The translations under genes and the position numbers were made by a program. This document shows positions 27,403-37,188 of a DNA stretch of 64,000 bases, piece by piece. Source of the stretch: Phycisphaerales bacterium (lineage in GTDB: Bacteria; Bacteroidota; Bacteroidia; Chitinophagales; Chitinophagaceae); NCBI GenBank assembly GCA_030054025.1, contig JASGCQ010000002.1:1-64000 (forward strand). The letters run 5' to 3'. Position 1 is the first letter of the stretch. Each line of letters begins with the position of its first letter. Under the pieces are notes generated by a model, which saw only the letters and a program-made list of their open reading frames with translations, was not told the DNA's origin and did no database searches.

Positions 27403-27426
27403 GACAATATTTTATCTTTTTAGTTT

Positions 27427-28911
27427 TTAGAATTTCCAACCTACTGTGAGTACACCGCTGGTCAAGCTATTTTTTGTTGTAGCAATTGTTGGTTGGCTAT
27501 AACCCATAGAGCCATCCAATACGTAAGGTTGCTCTTGAGTAGTATAAGCACTATTAACGATACCAAAGTCAACATAAGCGTCTTCGAAACGATATCCAAA
27601 GCCAAAGGAGATGTCGGTGCGATTGGTTTGATAATCGCCGGATTTGTAGGGAGAGCCGTAATAACCCATTCCACCGCGCACCCTAAACTGATCGAACCGA
27701 AGCTCTACTCCGCCCCTGATATTAGAAGCTGACCCATAAATATTTTTAATACTGGCATTATATGAATTTTGTGTCGTTTTATTATCCATATTATAGCGCA
27801 TGGTTGCATAATTGACATATTCGTAATCTACCGACACAAAACCATATTTGCCCAACATACCCGTTGCACTGAGAATGGCTTTGAAGGGTGTTGTGAGATG
27901 ATAATCATTTTGATTGCTGGGCGAAACAATTTTATTGCTTCCGTATAATTTGCTCACTACATTAATATCATTGCCCGAAGTTTCGGTCATCGAATAGAAA
28001 GTAGGAGTATGAAAGGCAATTCCCGCACGGAAATAATCATTAAATTTATAAATAGCCCCTAATTTTAGATTGACACCTGTACCTGTTGTTTTGTAACTTT
28101 CATTATAAGTAAAACGGTCAAAACTATCACTGGCATTAGCATCATGGGTCTTCTCTACATAAGATGTGTTGACTTTATGATTGAGCATCGTAATACCCAA
28201 TGTAGCTCCTAATAAAAATTTTTCTTGATAATTGCCCCCCAAGGATAATGCAAATTCATTTACCCCCCCCTTTTCTTGCACAGATTTGAACTGATCAAGA
28301 CCCTTGGCTATGGGCACCAATGAGAGTCGATTGCTAGACAACAAGTAGGATTGATAACCTAAATAGGCAGGAGTACCTTGATCGTCTGTTGTACTTGATG
28401 GATAATTAAGTGCGTCTGCTTCAAAATATTGACTACCTGAGTTTTTGTTATTAGTACCTCTGTAATTATAATCTCTGCTAAAGTCGGCAGTATGATTAAC
28501 CCCTATCCCAAAAGAAACTGATTTCCAATCTGCATTTTCATAATCCCTACCTGAAGCTTTGGATGTAAAAACAGTACCTATATTATTAAAGCCAAAACGG
28601 GTACCGTTATCACTTGAAGAAGTGCCGGTATATTCGCTATTCGTACCATTAAATCTCAAACCCGGTGTTAGCATAAACTCAGAAGTACGATACATTCCCA
28701 ATCCAGCAGGGTTTACATTTACTGTGCTAAAGTCGCCCCCAACAGAACCTAATGCGCCGCCAAAACCTATGGAGCGTGCTGTTCCATAAGAAGCTGTTTG
28801 ACCATATTTGCCCGCATCAATAACACTTTGAGCATTACCTACTTGGGTTAAAAACACACTAGAAAGGGAGAGACTAAGAATTTTGCAAACACCTGAGTTC
28901 ATAATTGTCAT
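27427..28911 (-). CDS. OmpP1/FadL/TodX-like outer membrane beta-barrel protein
   Basis: GTARSIGFGGALGSVGGDFSTVNVNPAGLGMYRTSEFMLTPGL; repeated beta-strand pattern ending in ...GWKF. Confidence 0.8.
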   Translation of the reverse strand: MTIMNSGVCKILSLSLSSVFLTQVGNAQSVIDAGKYGQTASYGTARSIGFGGALGSVGGDFSTVNVNPAGLGMYRTSEFMLTPGLRFNGTNSEYTGTSSSDNGTRFGFNNIGTVFTSKASGRDYENADWKSVSFGIGVNHTADFSRDYNYRGTNNKNSGSQYFEADALNYPSSTTDDQGTPAYLGYQSYLLSSNRLSLVPIAKGLDQFKSVQEKGGVNEFALSLGGNYQEKFLLGATLGITMLNHKVNTSYVEKTHDANASDSFDRFTYNESYKTTGTGVNLKLGAIYKFNDYFRAGIAFHTPTFYSMTETSGNDINVVSKLYGSNKIVSPSNQNDYHLTTPFKAILSATGMLGKYGFVSVDYEYVNYATMRYNMDNKTTQNSYNASIKNIYGSASNIRGGVELRFDQFRVRGGMGYYGSPYKSGDYQTNRTDISFGFGYRFEDAYVDFGIVNSAYTTQEQPYVLDGSMGYSQPTIATTKNSLTSGVLTVGWKF

Positions 28912-29020
28912 TTTTATAAAGCTTTTGAATAAAGTATAGAGTTAAGGCATAAGGCTATACGCCAAATAGTTTAGCCATTTTTTTAAATAGATACGTTGAA
29001 ATTGAGTTTAATTGAAAGGG

Positions 29021-30163
29021 CTAGCGTCTGCCGCCGCCAAATCCGCCGCCACCTCCACGGGAGCCACCACCGCCTCCATTGAATACAGGGGCAGAGCGTT
29101 GTTGCTGAGGAACCGATTGCTGTTGCATAGGCACTGATTGCTGATAATCCCTTCTATTCATCTGAATATTACCATTGTTGCGCATCGGAACAGATTGCTG
29201 TGTATTTTCACGATTCATTTGTTGGTAATTTCTATCCCCACCTCTATATCCTTCATGTGCCCTTCTATCACTTGTACTTGCATTATCCATTTGCCTACTT
29301 TCGTAATTAGGACGATTGTTCATCTGTTGGCTATTATCAAAACGACCTTCGCGTTTACGAGATTCTGAGTTGAAGCCTCTTTGCTGAGAATATTGATTAT
29401 TCATACGTTCTTCTCGTCCTCCACCCATATTTGATTGTTGTGTTTGTCTGAATCCACCACCTCTAAAACCACCATTATTGGGGTAGTTAGTTATAGAACG
29501 TGCATTATTGTTAGTAATGTTATTCATAGAGTATCGTGGACCATAAGTTACATTATTGTACCTTGATGCATACCCGCCATTGTAATATCCATTACCATAT
29601 CCATACATACCAGCATAATAGCCATTCCAGTAATTGTTGTAGTAGCCACAGCCTCCATAGCCCCATCCGTTACCCCAACCGAAAGAATAAACAGGTGAAT
29701 AATAATAACTGTTAAAACCACCATATCCATACCAAGACTGCCATCCCCAATAGGAGTTCCAGTAAGGACTACCGCCAAATCCAATACTGATAGACGAACG
29801 ATACCATGGACTCCAACCCCAATAAGGATCTACCCAATAGGGATTGTACCAATAAGGATTATTGAAGGAACTAAAATAAGGACGATAGTAAAAACTACGA
29901 CTACCGAAACGATTGAAGTATGTAGAATAATAATAGTCATTATCATCTGTAGTCGAATAACGATTTTGGTCGTCATCTTCGTACTGGTCATTATTTTGGT
30001 TGTCGTTGCGATGCGCCCAATCATACTTAGCTTGTTCTCTTGCCTCTTTTTGTGCATCCGAACCGCTATAATAAATATCATCTTGATAGGTGTTTTTACT
30101 CTGTGCATCAGCTATGCCAATTGCAACGAGACTAAATAACCCCAAAAAAATTAAGTTTTTCAT
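29021..30163 (-). CDS. secreted low-complexity protein rich in Tyr/Gly/Asn/Trp/Gln
   Basis: Signal peptide MKNLIFLGLFSLVAIGIADAQ starting at 30163; YYNNYWNGYYAGMYGYGNGYYNGG..., QQSVPMQQQSVPQQQ, GGGGGSRGGGGGFGGGRR. Confidence 0.7.
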   Translation of the reverse strand: MKNLIFLGLFSLVAIGIADAQSKNTYQDDIYYSGSDAQKEAREQAKYDWAHRNDNQNNDQYEDDDQNRYSTTDDNDYYYSTYFNRFGSRSFYYRPYFSSFNNPYWYNPYWVDPYWGWSPWYRSSISIGFGGSPYWNSYWGWQSWYGYGGFNSYYYSPVYSFGWGNGWGYGGCGYYNNYWNGYYAGMYGYGNGYYNGGYASRYNNVTYGPRYSMNNITNNNARSITNYPNNGGFRGGGFRQTQQSNMGGGREERMNNQYSQQRGFNSESRKREGRFDNSQQMNNRPNYESRQMDNASTSDRRAHEGYRGGDRNYQQMNRENTQQSVPMRNNGNIQMNRRDYQQSVPMQQQSVPQQQRSAPVFNGGGGGSRGGGGGFGGGRR

Positions 30164-30219
30164 TGTACTTATTTTATAATGTCTTAAAAACAGCTTCTTA
30201 AAAACTATACCGAATGTAC

Positions 30220-30227
30220 TACATTTG
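30220..30227 (+). promoter_or_regulatory. Bacteroidetes-type -7 element TACATTTG upstream of proS
   Basis: TACATTTG ~50 nt upstream of ATG at 30277. Confidence 0.45.
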
Positions 30228-30276
30228 CGAGCAGTAATTCTAAAATAAGACTTAAAATAAAAAGCATCGTTTAAAC

Positions 30277-31758
30277 ATGAGCAGCATATTAACAAATCGT
30301 TCACAAGATTATTCTCAATGGTACAATGACTTGGTTCTCAAGGGGGGGCTGGCAGATTATTCAGCAGTACGTGGTTGTATGGTTATCAAACCTTATGGTT
30401 ATGGGCTTTGGGAAAATATGCGGGATGTGTTGGACAAAAAATTTAAAGAAACAGGGCATCAAAATGCTTATTTCCCCTTATTTGTTCCTAAAAGTTTGTT
30501 TGAGGCTGAGGAAAAGAATGCCGAAGGTTTTGCAAAAGAATGTGCCATTGTTACGCACTACCGCCTGAAGGCCGACCCTAACAACAAGGGCAAATTAATT
30601 GTGGACCCTAACGCCAAATTGGAAGAAGAATTGGTGGTGCGCCCTACTTCAGAGGCCATCATCTGGAATACATACAAAAACTGGATTCAGAGTTATCGCG
30701 ACCTACCTATTCTCATCAATCAATGGGCTAATGTGGTACGTTGGGAAATGCGTACCCGCCTCTTTCTTCGCACCGCAGAATTTTTGTGGCAAGAAGGCCA
30801 TACTGCTCATGCTACTAAAGAAGAAGCCATTGCAGAAACCAAACAAATGATTGAAGTCTATGCTCAATTTGCGGAAGAGTATATGGCTATGCCCGTATTG
30901 CGTGGTGTAAAGTCTGCCAACGAACGTTTTGCAGGAGCCGAAGAAACTTATTGCATTGAGGCTTTGATGCAGGATGGGAAAGCCTTACAAGCAGGCACCT
31001 CGCATTTTTTAGGGCAAAATTTTGCCAAAGCATTTGACGTAAAATTTTCGGACAAAAACAACCAATTAGATTATGTATGGGCTACCTCTTGGGGCGTTTC
31101 TACACGATTGATTGGTGCATTGGTAATGGCACACAGTGATGATGAAGGTTTGGTATTGCCACCCAAATTGGCACCGCTGCAAGTAGTGATTGTACCTATT
31201 TACAATAAAGATGAAGCGATTCGTCAACGACTAGACGACAAGGCAAATGAGTTGATAAAAGAGTTGCGTGCAAAAAATATCAGTGTAAAATATGATAATG
31301 ATGACAGCACACGCCCAGGTTGGAAATTTGCCGAACATGAGCTTAAAGGAGTGCCTGTTCGTGTAGCGCTTGGTCCTCGCGATTTAGACAACAATGTAGC
31401 AGAAGTAGCACGCCGAGATACTAAAGAAAAACAAAGCATTTCGATTGATAGTTTAGTGCCGCATATCGAGCAATTATTGACAGACATTCAGCAAAATATG
31501 TACAATCGTGCTTTACAATTGAGAGCCGACAAAAGCAGCAAAGCCGATACATGGGATGAGTTTGTACGATTGCTCGACGAAAAGACAGGCTTCATTTATG
31601 CACATTGGGATGGCACGCCGGAGACTGAAGAAAAAATCAAAGAATTGACCAAAGCTACGATTCGTTGCATACCGTTAGACAATCCTCTGGAAGAAGGCAA
31701 ATGTATTTTAACCGGAAATCCTTCTACCCAAAGAGTAGTGTTTGCAAGAGCTTATTAA
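30277..31758 (+). CDS. proS: proline--tRNA ligase (archaeal/eukaryal-type)
   Basis: [100 protein letters not shown]. Confidence 0.96.
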   Translation: MSSILTNRSQDYSQWYNDLVLKGGLADYSAVRGCMVIKPYGYGLWENMRDVLDKKFKETGHQNAYFPLFVPKSLFEAEEKNAEGFAKECAIVTHYRLKADPNNKGKLIVDPNAKLEEELVVRPTSEAIIWNTYKNWIQSYRDLPILINQWANVVRWEMRTRLFLRTAEFLWQEGHTAHATKEEAIAETKQMIEVYAQFAEEYMAMPVLRGVKSANERFAGAEETYCIEALMQDGKALQAGTSHFLGQNFAKAFDVKFSDKNNQLDYVWATSWGVSTRLIGALVMAHSDDEGLVLPPKLAPLQVVIVPIYNKDEAIRQRLDDKANELIKELRAKNISVKYDNDDSTRPGWKFAEHELKGVPVRVALGPRDLDNNVAEVARRDTKEKQSISIDSLVPHIEQLLTDIQQNMYNRALQLRADKSSKADTWDEFVRLLDEKTGFIYAHWDGTPETEEKIKELTKATIRCIPLDNPLEEGKCILTGNPSTQRVVFARAY

Positions 31759-31769
31759 TAGGGTAAGAG

Positions 31770-32000
31770 TTGATGAACTTATACAGAATAGGTACAACGC
31801 TGATTCTATTGCTTTTTGTCCAATTGAACGCTGTGGCAGTACAATATTTGAGTTTTGAATTTGCAACTACTAAACCATTGGTTCATGCAGTAGGTTCAGT
31901 TTCTGTCATTGACAAGAGAGCGGATACCAATGCTACTTTGGGCAGAGGGAACACAAAAGTAATGAGTCCTTTTACTAATCTCTTGAGTCAAAATCAATAG
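31770..32000 (+). CDS. small hypothetical secreted protein
   Basis: 76-aa ORF with hydrophobic N-terminus, 11 bp after proS. Confidence 0.3.
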   Translation: MMNLYRIGTTLILLLFVQLNAVAVQYLSFEFATTKPLVHAVGSVSVIDKRADTNATLGRGNTKVMSPFTNLLSQNQ

Positions 32001-32041
32001 AGTTTTTGAAAGCTTAATAGCAGATAAATATTTCCATCCCC

Positions 32042-33349
32042 CTAGTCCATCCTCCTAATGTCTGCACCTAGGGCATTTAAGCGCACATCAATGGCTTCGT
32101 AGCCACGGTCTATTTGCTCAATGTTTTGGATAACACTTTTGCCTTCTGCCGAGAGCGCTGCTATGAGCAAAGCTACACCCGCACGGATATCAGGCGACAC
32201 CATGGTAATACCCCGCAATTGCATGGTGCGATTGAGCCCAATAACAACCGCACGATGTGGGTCGCAGAGTACAATTTGTGCGCCCATCTCTATCAATTTA
32301 TCAACAAAGAACAAACGGCTTTCGAACATTTTTTGATGTACTAGTACAGTGCCTTTGCTTTGAGTAGCAGTAACCAATACAATGCTCAACAAATCGGGAG
32401 TAAATCCGGGCCAGGGATGGTCGTAAACAGTAAGGATAGATCCATCAATGAATCGTTTGATTTGATAATTTTCTTGTGCAGGGATATAAATATCATTCCC
32501 CTTTATTTCGAGTTGTATCCCCAGTTGTTGGAAGGTTTCAGGGATATTTCCGAGATGCGCCACATCGGCGTCTTTAATCGTGATTTCGCTTTGTGTCATC
32601 GCTGCAAGTCCAATAAATGAACCTACTTCAATCATGTCGGCCAACAGACGATGTTCGCAGCCATTCAGTACTTTCACCCCTTCTATGGTCAATAGATTAG
32701 AACCTATACCGGTAATTTTTGCGCCCATATTATTGAGCATTCTACACAGTTGTTGCAAATAAGGTTCGCAGGCGGCATTATATATTTGAGTTGTCCCTTC
32801 CGCCAATACTGCAGCCATCAAGACATTTGCAGTACCTGTTACAGAGGGTTCGTCCATTTGTATAAAGGTACCTTTGAGCTGCGAACAACTCAGCGTAAAA
32901 CGGTTTCTATCTGCATCAAATTCGAATGCAGCACCCAATTTTTCGAATCCTCGAATATGGGTATCTAATCTTCTTCTGCCTATTTTATCGCCTCCGGGTT
33001 GCGGAATCATTGCACTACCGTAACGTGCGAGCAAAGGTCCTGCAAGCATTACAGCACCTCTTAGCTTTCCCGATTTGTGTTGAAAAGTTTGTCCTGCAAA
33101 ATAATCGAGATTCACCTTGTCGGCCTGCAAAATAACCGTATTGGCAGAAGGACGTTGCACGCTTACATTCATATCAGCGAGCAACTCTATCAGCATGTTC
33201 ACATCAAGTATGTTGGGGACATTGGTAAAGATGACAGGCTTGTTAGTTAGCAAAACCGCACAAAGCACTTGTAATGCTTCATTTTTGGCTCCTTGTGGTG
33301 TAATTGTTCCTTTTAGTTGACGACCTCCACGAATTTCGAATGAACTCAT
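32042..33349 (-). CDS. murA: UDP-N-acetylglucosamine 1-carboxyvinyltransferase
   Basis: EIRGGRQLKGTITPQGAKNEALQVLCAVLLT, MAGPLLARYGSAMIPQPGGDKIGRRRLDTHIRGFEKLGA, HPWPGFTPDLLSI. Confidence 0.95.
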   Translation of the reverse strand: MSSFEIRGGRQLKGTITPQGAKNEALQVLCAVLLTNKPVIFTNVPNILDVNMLIELLADMNVSVQRPSANTVILQADKVNLDYFAGQTFQHKSGKLRGAVMLAGPLLARYGSAMIPQPGGDKIGRRRLDTHIRGFEKLGAAFEFDADRNRFTLSCSQLKGTFIQMDEPSVTGTANVLMAAVLAEGTTQIYNAACEPYLQQLCRMLNNMGAKITGIGSNLLTIEGVKVLNGCEHRLLADMIEVGSFIGLAAMTQSEITIKDADVAHLGNIPETFQQLGIQLEIKGNDIYIPAQENYQIKRFIDGSILTVYDHPWPGFTPDLLSIVLVTATQSKGTVLVHQKMFESRLFFVDKLIEMGAQIVLCDPHRAVVIGLNRTMQLRGITMVSPDIRAGVALLIAALSAEGKSVIQNIEQIDRGYEAIDVRLNALGADIRRMD

Positions 33350-33382
33350 AAAAATAGCTTTGGTTAAATATACAATAGGGCT

Positions 33383-34069
33383 TTATTTATTTTTAAAATT
33401 TCGGCTTTTATTATTGTTATTCTTATTGCCGCCACCATTGTTATTATTACCACCGCCACCTTTACGATTATTTTTATTCTTGAAATTATTGCGTCCACCA
33501 CCTCCGTTATTGTTTTTGAAATTGGCACGCGGGTCGAATGGAATTTTATATCCACCACCTTCAAATTTCATTTCACCTCCGGTAATGATACTCAATTCGT
33601 TTTTGACCATGTCATCATGTACAGGCTCATTGTGCCAATTGGTGTAGGCAAGCTTCATATAGTAGCCTACAGACTGGGTATAGCCTTGTTTTTTATCTTG
33701 TTCATCCGCCAATCCTTTGGCAATTAAGGTCTGCAAATTGCGTCCAAGATGCCTATGCTTAATGGGTGATTGTGGATATGGCAAAGGATCGGGTTTTTTG
33801 GTCAGTTGTTCTTCTGTTGGCGCAGGGAATGGTCCATCTACGTCCAATCTAAAGCCTGTCATCTGATGCAAGTGATCCCAAAGCTTATGTTCGTAATCTT
33901 CCAATGTTTTGAGATGCGGTGTCAATAAGCTCATCAATTGTATGACAAGATTGGCTTGTTGTAATCTCTTTTCTCGGTCTTCGATGGAGAGCAAGTATTC
34001 TACCATCTTTTGTACGTTACGCCCGTATTGGGGCATGAGCAGTTTGCCACGCGAACTATTATATTCCAT
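33383..34069 (-). CDS. DUF4290 domain protein with Asn/Gly/Lys low-complexity C-terminus
   Basis: MEYNSSRGKLLMPQYGRNVQKMVEYLLSIEDREKRLQQA...HLKTLEDYEHKLWDHLHQMTGF; tail NNNGGGGRNNFKNKNNRKGGGGNNNNGGGNKNNNNK. Confidence 0.85.
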   Translation of the reverse strand: MEYNSSRGKLLMPQYGRNVQKMVEYLLSIEDREKRLQQANLVIQLMSLLTPHLKTLEDYEHKLWDHLHQMTGFRLDVDGPFPAPTEEQLTKKPDPLPYPQSPIKHRHLGRNLQTLIAKGLADEQDKKQGYTQSVGYYMKLAYTNWHNEPVHDDMVKNELSIITGGEMKFEGGGYKIPFDPRANFKNNNGGGGRNNFKNKNNRKGGGGNNNNGGGNKNNNNKSRNFKNK

Positions 34070-34217
34070 TAAAGAATGTTGTTTTATATTGTTGAATAAT
34101 ATTCGGCAGACGTTTCAGCAAGAGAGGGGGACTGAGTAAAATAAAAAGGGGATTTATTTTGGATGTCTTTATTCCGATACAGCAAATGTAATCAAAAGGA
34201 GCAATTATACAACTGCT

Positions 34218-34991
34218 TTACAATTTTATCTTTCCTTCATACACCAATGTCGCAGGTCCTGTAAGAACTACATCAACTGCACTGGAAGGACTATCTTTTC
34301 GAAAAGAAACTTTCAATACACCTCCAGGAGTCTTTATATGATTTTCGAAAAAACCCAATCTATCCTGCGAAGCAGCAATAGCAGATGCAGTAACACCAGT
34401 ACCACAACTTAATGTTTCGTCTTCTACACCTCGCTCATAGGTACGCACATAAAGCTGCGCTTCTTGTATTTCTACAAAATTGACATTGATACCTCTGGGA
34501 GCAAATTGTGTTTGATTGCGAATAGCTCTTCCTTGTTCAAATACATTTATCTGCGCTACATCATTTACCCAAAGAACATAGTGTGGCGAACCTGTGTTTA
34601 AAATAGCATATCCATCGTAACGATGCACCTCAGTAACATTATTCATTTCTAATGCTACTATATTTTCGACTGTAATATCAGCATGATGCTCTCCGTCTAT
34701 GGCAATAAAATGAGCTTTTTGCTCTATCAACTTGAGTTCACGTGCGAAAGCGGTAATACATCTTCCACCATTACCACACATAGTGCTTTCGTTACCATCA
34801 GCATTGTAATAAACCATTGTGAAATCAAAGCCAACAGCCTCTTCAAGTAGCATTAATCCATCTGCCCCCACACCCATTCTTCGATTACAGAGAAAAGCAA
34901 TTTGTTCTTGACTAAGTTCTATTTTCTGGGTACGATTGTCTATCAATACAAAATCGTTTCCTGTTCCTTGGTATTTATAAAAATGAATCAT
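34218..34991 (-). CDS. dapF: diaminopimelate epimerase
   Basis: FYKYQGTGNDFVLIDNR, NADGNESTMCGNGGRCITAFA, YERGVEDETLSCGTGVTASAIA. Confidence 0.96.
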   Translation of the reverse strand: MIHFYKYQGTGNDFVLIDNRTQKIELSQEQIAFLCNRRMGVGADGLMLLEEAVGFDFTMVYYNADGNESTMCGNGGRCITAFARELKLIEQKAHFIAIDGEHHADITVENIVALEMNNVTEVHRYDGYAILNTGSPHYVLWVNDVAQINVFEQGRAIRNQTQFAPRGINVNFVEIQEAQLYVRTYERGVEDETLSCGTGVTASAIAASQDRLGFFENHIKTPGGVLKVSFRKDSPSSAVDVVLTGPATLVYEGKIKL

Positions 34992-34997
34992 TGTCTG

Positions 34998-36530
34998 TTA
35001 CCTATTTTTGACATACTGCTCTGCTTGCGAATCAGGATCTAATGCCCCGGAACCATTGACGATATTACTGTAGAGCAATGTACGCCAATTACTGTTTCTG
35101 CGCTCTCCTGTGAGTGTAGCATGCAACAAAACGTAGCCTCCTAAAGATTGTGCAGGATTGTAAAATAGGAATACACCTTCTTGACCTTGCTTTTCTGTGC
35201 TATAATATTGCCATATTTCATAGGGCAAAGCACCAGATTCGTTGTTGACGATGATACGTTCATTCGGCTTGCCGTATTGGATATAAACTCTTCCTCTATC
35301 TGTTTCATAACCACTCTGCCCTGCACCTTTAAACAATCGGTTTACCTCTTTGATACGCTCCGTATATTCAAGCCATGCTTTGTTGGGATCGAATTTATTT
35401 CGTTTTTCCCAAAAATTATAGATAAAAAACTTACTATAGAGTTCATCTGGTTTTTTCAAAAAACCATTGATAGCGATTCCTTCATTTGGTTCGCAAATCA
35501 ATAGGAGCATCTTGAGTATAGAACGTACTTGGCTCGCTGTGTACTTGCCCACGAAGGTATTGCTCAAGTCCAATATATGTGTAGTTGCAGTATCATCTTT
35601 GTTTTTCAAACTATCGTTATAGATTTTGGGTTGGGCAGCAGCCACAACATTCTTGTTGTAACGCTGAAAGAATAAAGTTTTTTGCTCCAAGACAGTATTA
35701 TTCTTATCGCTCAAAACAATATTCAAATAATAATTTCCCGATTTCAATTCCTCAAGCGGAAATACTTTGTGAAAGCTCTGTATATACTGACAAGGCTGAA
35801 TTGTATCCACCTTTTCGAATAAGGGTACAGGAGCAGCATAAGGCTTCCAAGAAATATAAGAGCTAATCTTGAGGGGGGCTGAATTTTTTACACTTTTGTG
35901 GGCATTATAGAGTTCGTAATAGTAACAAATGACATATCTATTTTCGCCCAAATAATTATTGGTCAAAGGGATGTCTATGTAGCCCTTTCTATCATAGATG
36001 GTTGGAGCAGATGTTGCTCTTACAAATGTGTCCAAAAGTTGAATGCCAGACAAAAATGGTGCCGCCATTTTTGGCGCTGCTACCGTCACTGTATCCACAT
36101 ATTGATAGAGTTGCTCTTTGTAGTCTTTCTCGAATAAGGCAAATTCGAGCTCGTAATACCCTTCGGGAAAATTATATTCGTACTGATCGGCAATCGCTTC
36201 GTCAATAGCTTCTTGCAAGCTAGCCTTAGGGTTCGATTTGATGATAAAGGTTTCTTGTTTTACAATAGCTGTATCGTTACTCCATCGGAGGAAGCAAATA
36301 ACTTCTCCTTCAAATTTGTTGTCTGCATTTTTTTTGAAGTGCATAGAAGAATTCTCTATGCGCCATGTCAGTAGTATATTGGCATGATATTGGTTGCTGT
36401 CATTATTGTCTTTTTTATAAAATACAGTGTAGGCAGTAGTGGCTTTGATGCTCCACGCATGAGAACTGCTACTCAACAATATAAAACTCAGCAAGAATAC
36501 CCTTAGGGTCATTGTTTTTATTTTTTGCAA
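34998..36530 (-). CDS. GWxTD domain-containing protein
   Basis: ETDRGRVYIQYGKPNERIIVNNESGALPYEIWQYYS...FLFYNPAQSLGGYVLLHATLTGERRNSNWR. Confidence 0.85.
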   Translation of the reverse strand: MQKIKTMTLRVFLLSFILLSSSSHAWSIKATTAYTVFYKKDNNDSNQYHANILLTWRIENSSMHFKKNADNKFEGEVICFLRWSNDTAIVKQETFIIKSNPKASLQEAIDEAIADQYEYNFPEGYYELEFALFEKDYKEQLYQYVDTVTVAAPKMAAPFLSGIQLLDTFVRATSAPTIYDRKGYIDIPLTNNYLGENRYVICYYYELYNAHKSVKNSAPLKISSYISWKPYAAPVPLFEKVDTIQPCQYIQSFHKVFPLEELKSGNYYLNIVLSDKNNTVLEQKTLFFQRYNKNVVAAAQPKIYNDSLKNKDDTATTHILDLSNTFVGKYTASQVRSILKMLLLICEPNEGIAINGFLKKPDELYSKFFIYNFWEKRNKFDPNKAWLEYTERIKEVNRLFKGAGQSGYETDRGRVYIQYGKPNERIIVNNESGALPYEIWQYYSTEKQGQEGVFLFYNPAQSLGGYVLLHATLTGERRNSNWRTLLYSNIVNGSGALDPDSQAEQYVKNR

Positions 36531-36546
36531 GGTACTAAATCCAATT

Positions 36547-36554
36547 TATCTTTG
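36547..36554 (+). promoter_or_regulatory. Bacteroidetes-type -7 element TATCTTTG upstream of the WbqC-like gene
   Basis: TATCTTTG-N6-ATG at 36561. Confidence 0.45.
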
Positions 36555-36560
36555 GTTTTT

Positions 36561-37178
36561 ATGAATTCTGTTGTCTGTCCTGTTTTACCCTTTCCTAATA
36601 TTTATTGGTGGTCTCATGTGTTATCTGCGGAGCAAATCATTCTTGACCAATGGGAGCATTTCGAGAAAATGAGTTTTCGAAATCGCTATATGGTTGCGGG
36701 TTCTGGTGGCATCATTACTTTAAGCATACCTATTGCCGAAGGTCGCCAACAACGCAAAGCCATGCGCGACATTCGTATTGACGCTAAAACCCAATGGCAA
36801 AATCAGCATTGGCGAACCTTACAAAGTGCCTATAATCGTTCCCCTTATTTCGAATTTTTCGAATCGGAACTTGCGAAACTCTACCAACAAGAGTTTGAGC
36901 ATTTAGTGGCTTTCAGCAAAGCTAGTATTGATGTAATCAACCAATTACTGAAACAAAAATTAAACTTCACAGAAAGCAGTGATTTTATAAAATTGTATCC
37001 CGAGAAGACGGTTGATATTCGTTCGCATTTCAGGAGTAACCGTTACTTGCATGAATCTAAAAAGTACACTCCATATACGCAACTATTTCAAGACCGATTG
37101 GGATTCCAAGCCAATTTGTCCCTACTGGATTTGTTGTTTATGGAAGGTAATTTTTGTATGGATTTTATAGGCTTGTAA
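36561..37178 (+). CDS. WbqC-like family protein
   Basis: MNSVVCPVLPFPNIYWWSHVLSAEQIILDQWEHFEKMSFRNRYMVAGSGGIITLSIPI; start chosen after TATCTTTG. Confidence 0.8.
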   Translation: MNSVVCPVLPFPNIYWWSHVLSAEQIILDQWEHFEKMSFRNRYMVAGSGGIITLSIPIAEGRQQRKAMRDIRIDAKTQWQNQHWRTLQSAYNRSPYFEFFESELAKLYQQEFEHLVAFSKASIDVINQLLKQKLNFTESSDFIKLYPEKTVDIRSHFRSNRYLHESKKYTPYTQLFQDRLGFQANLSLLDLLFMEGNFCMDFIGL

Positions 37179-37188
37179 CTGCACTTGC

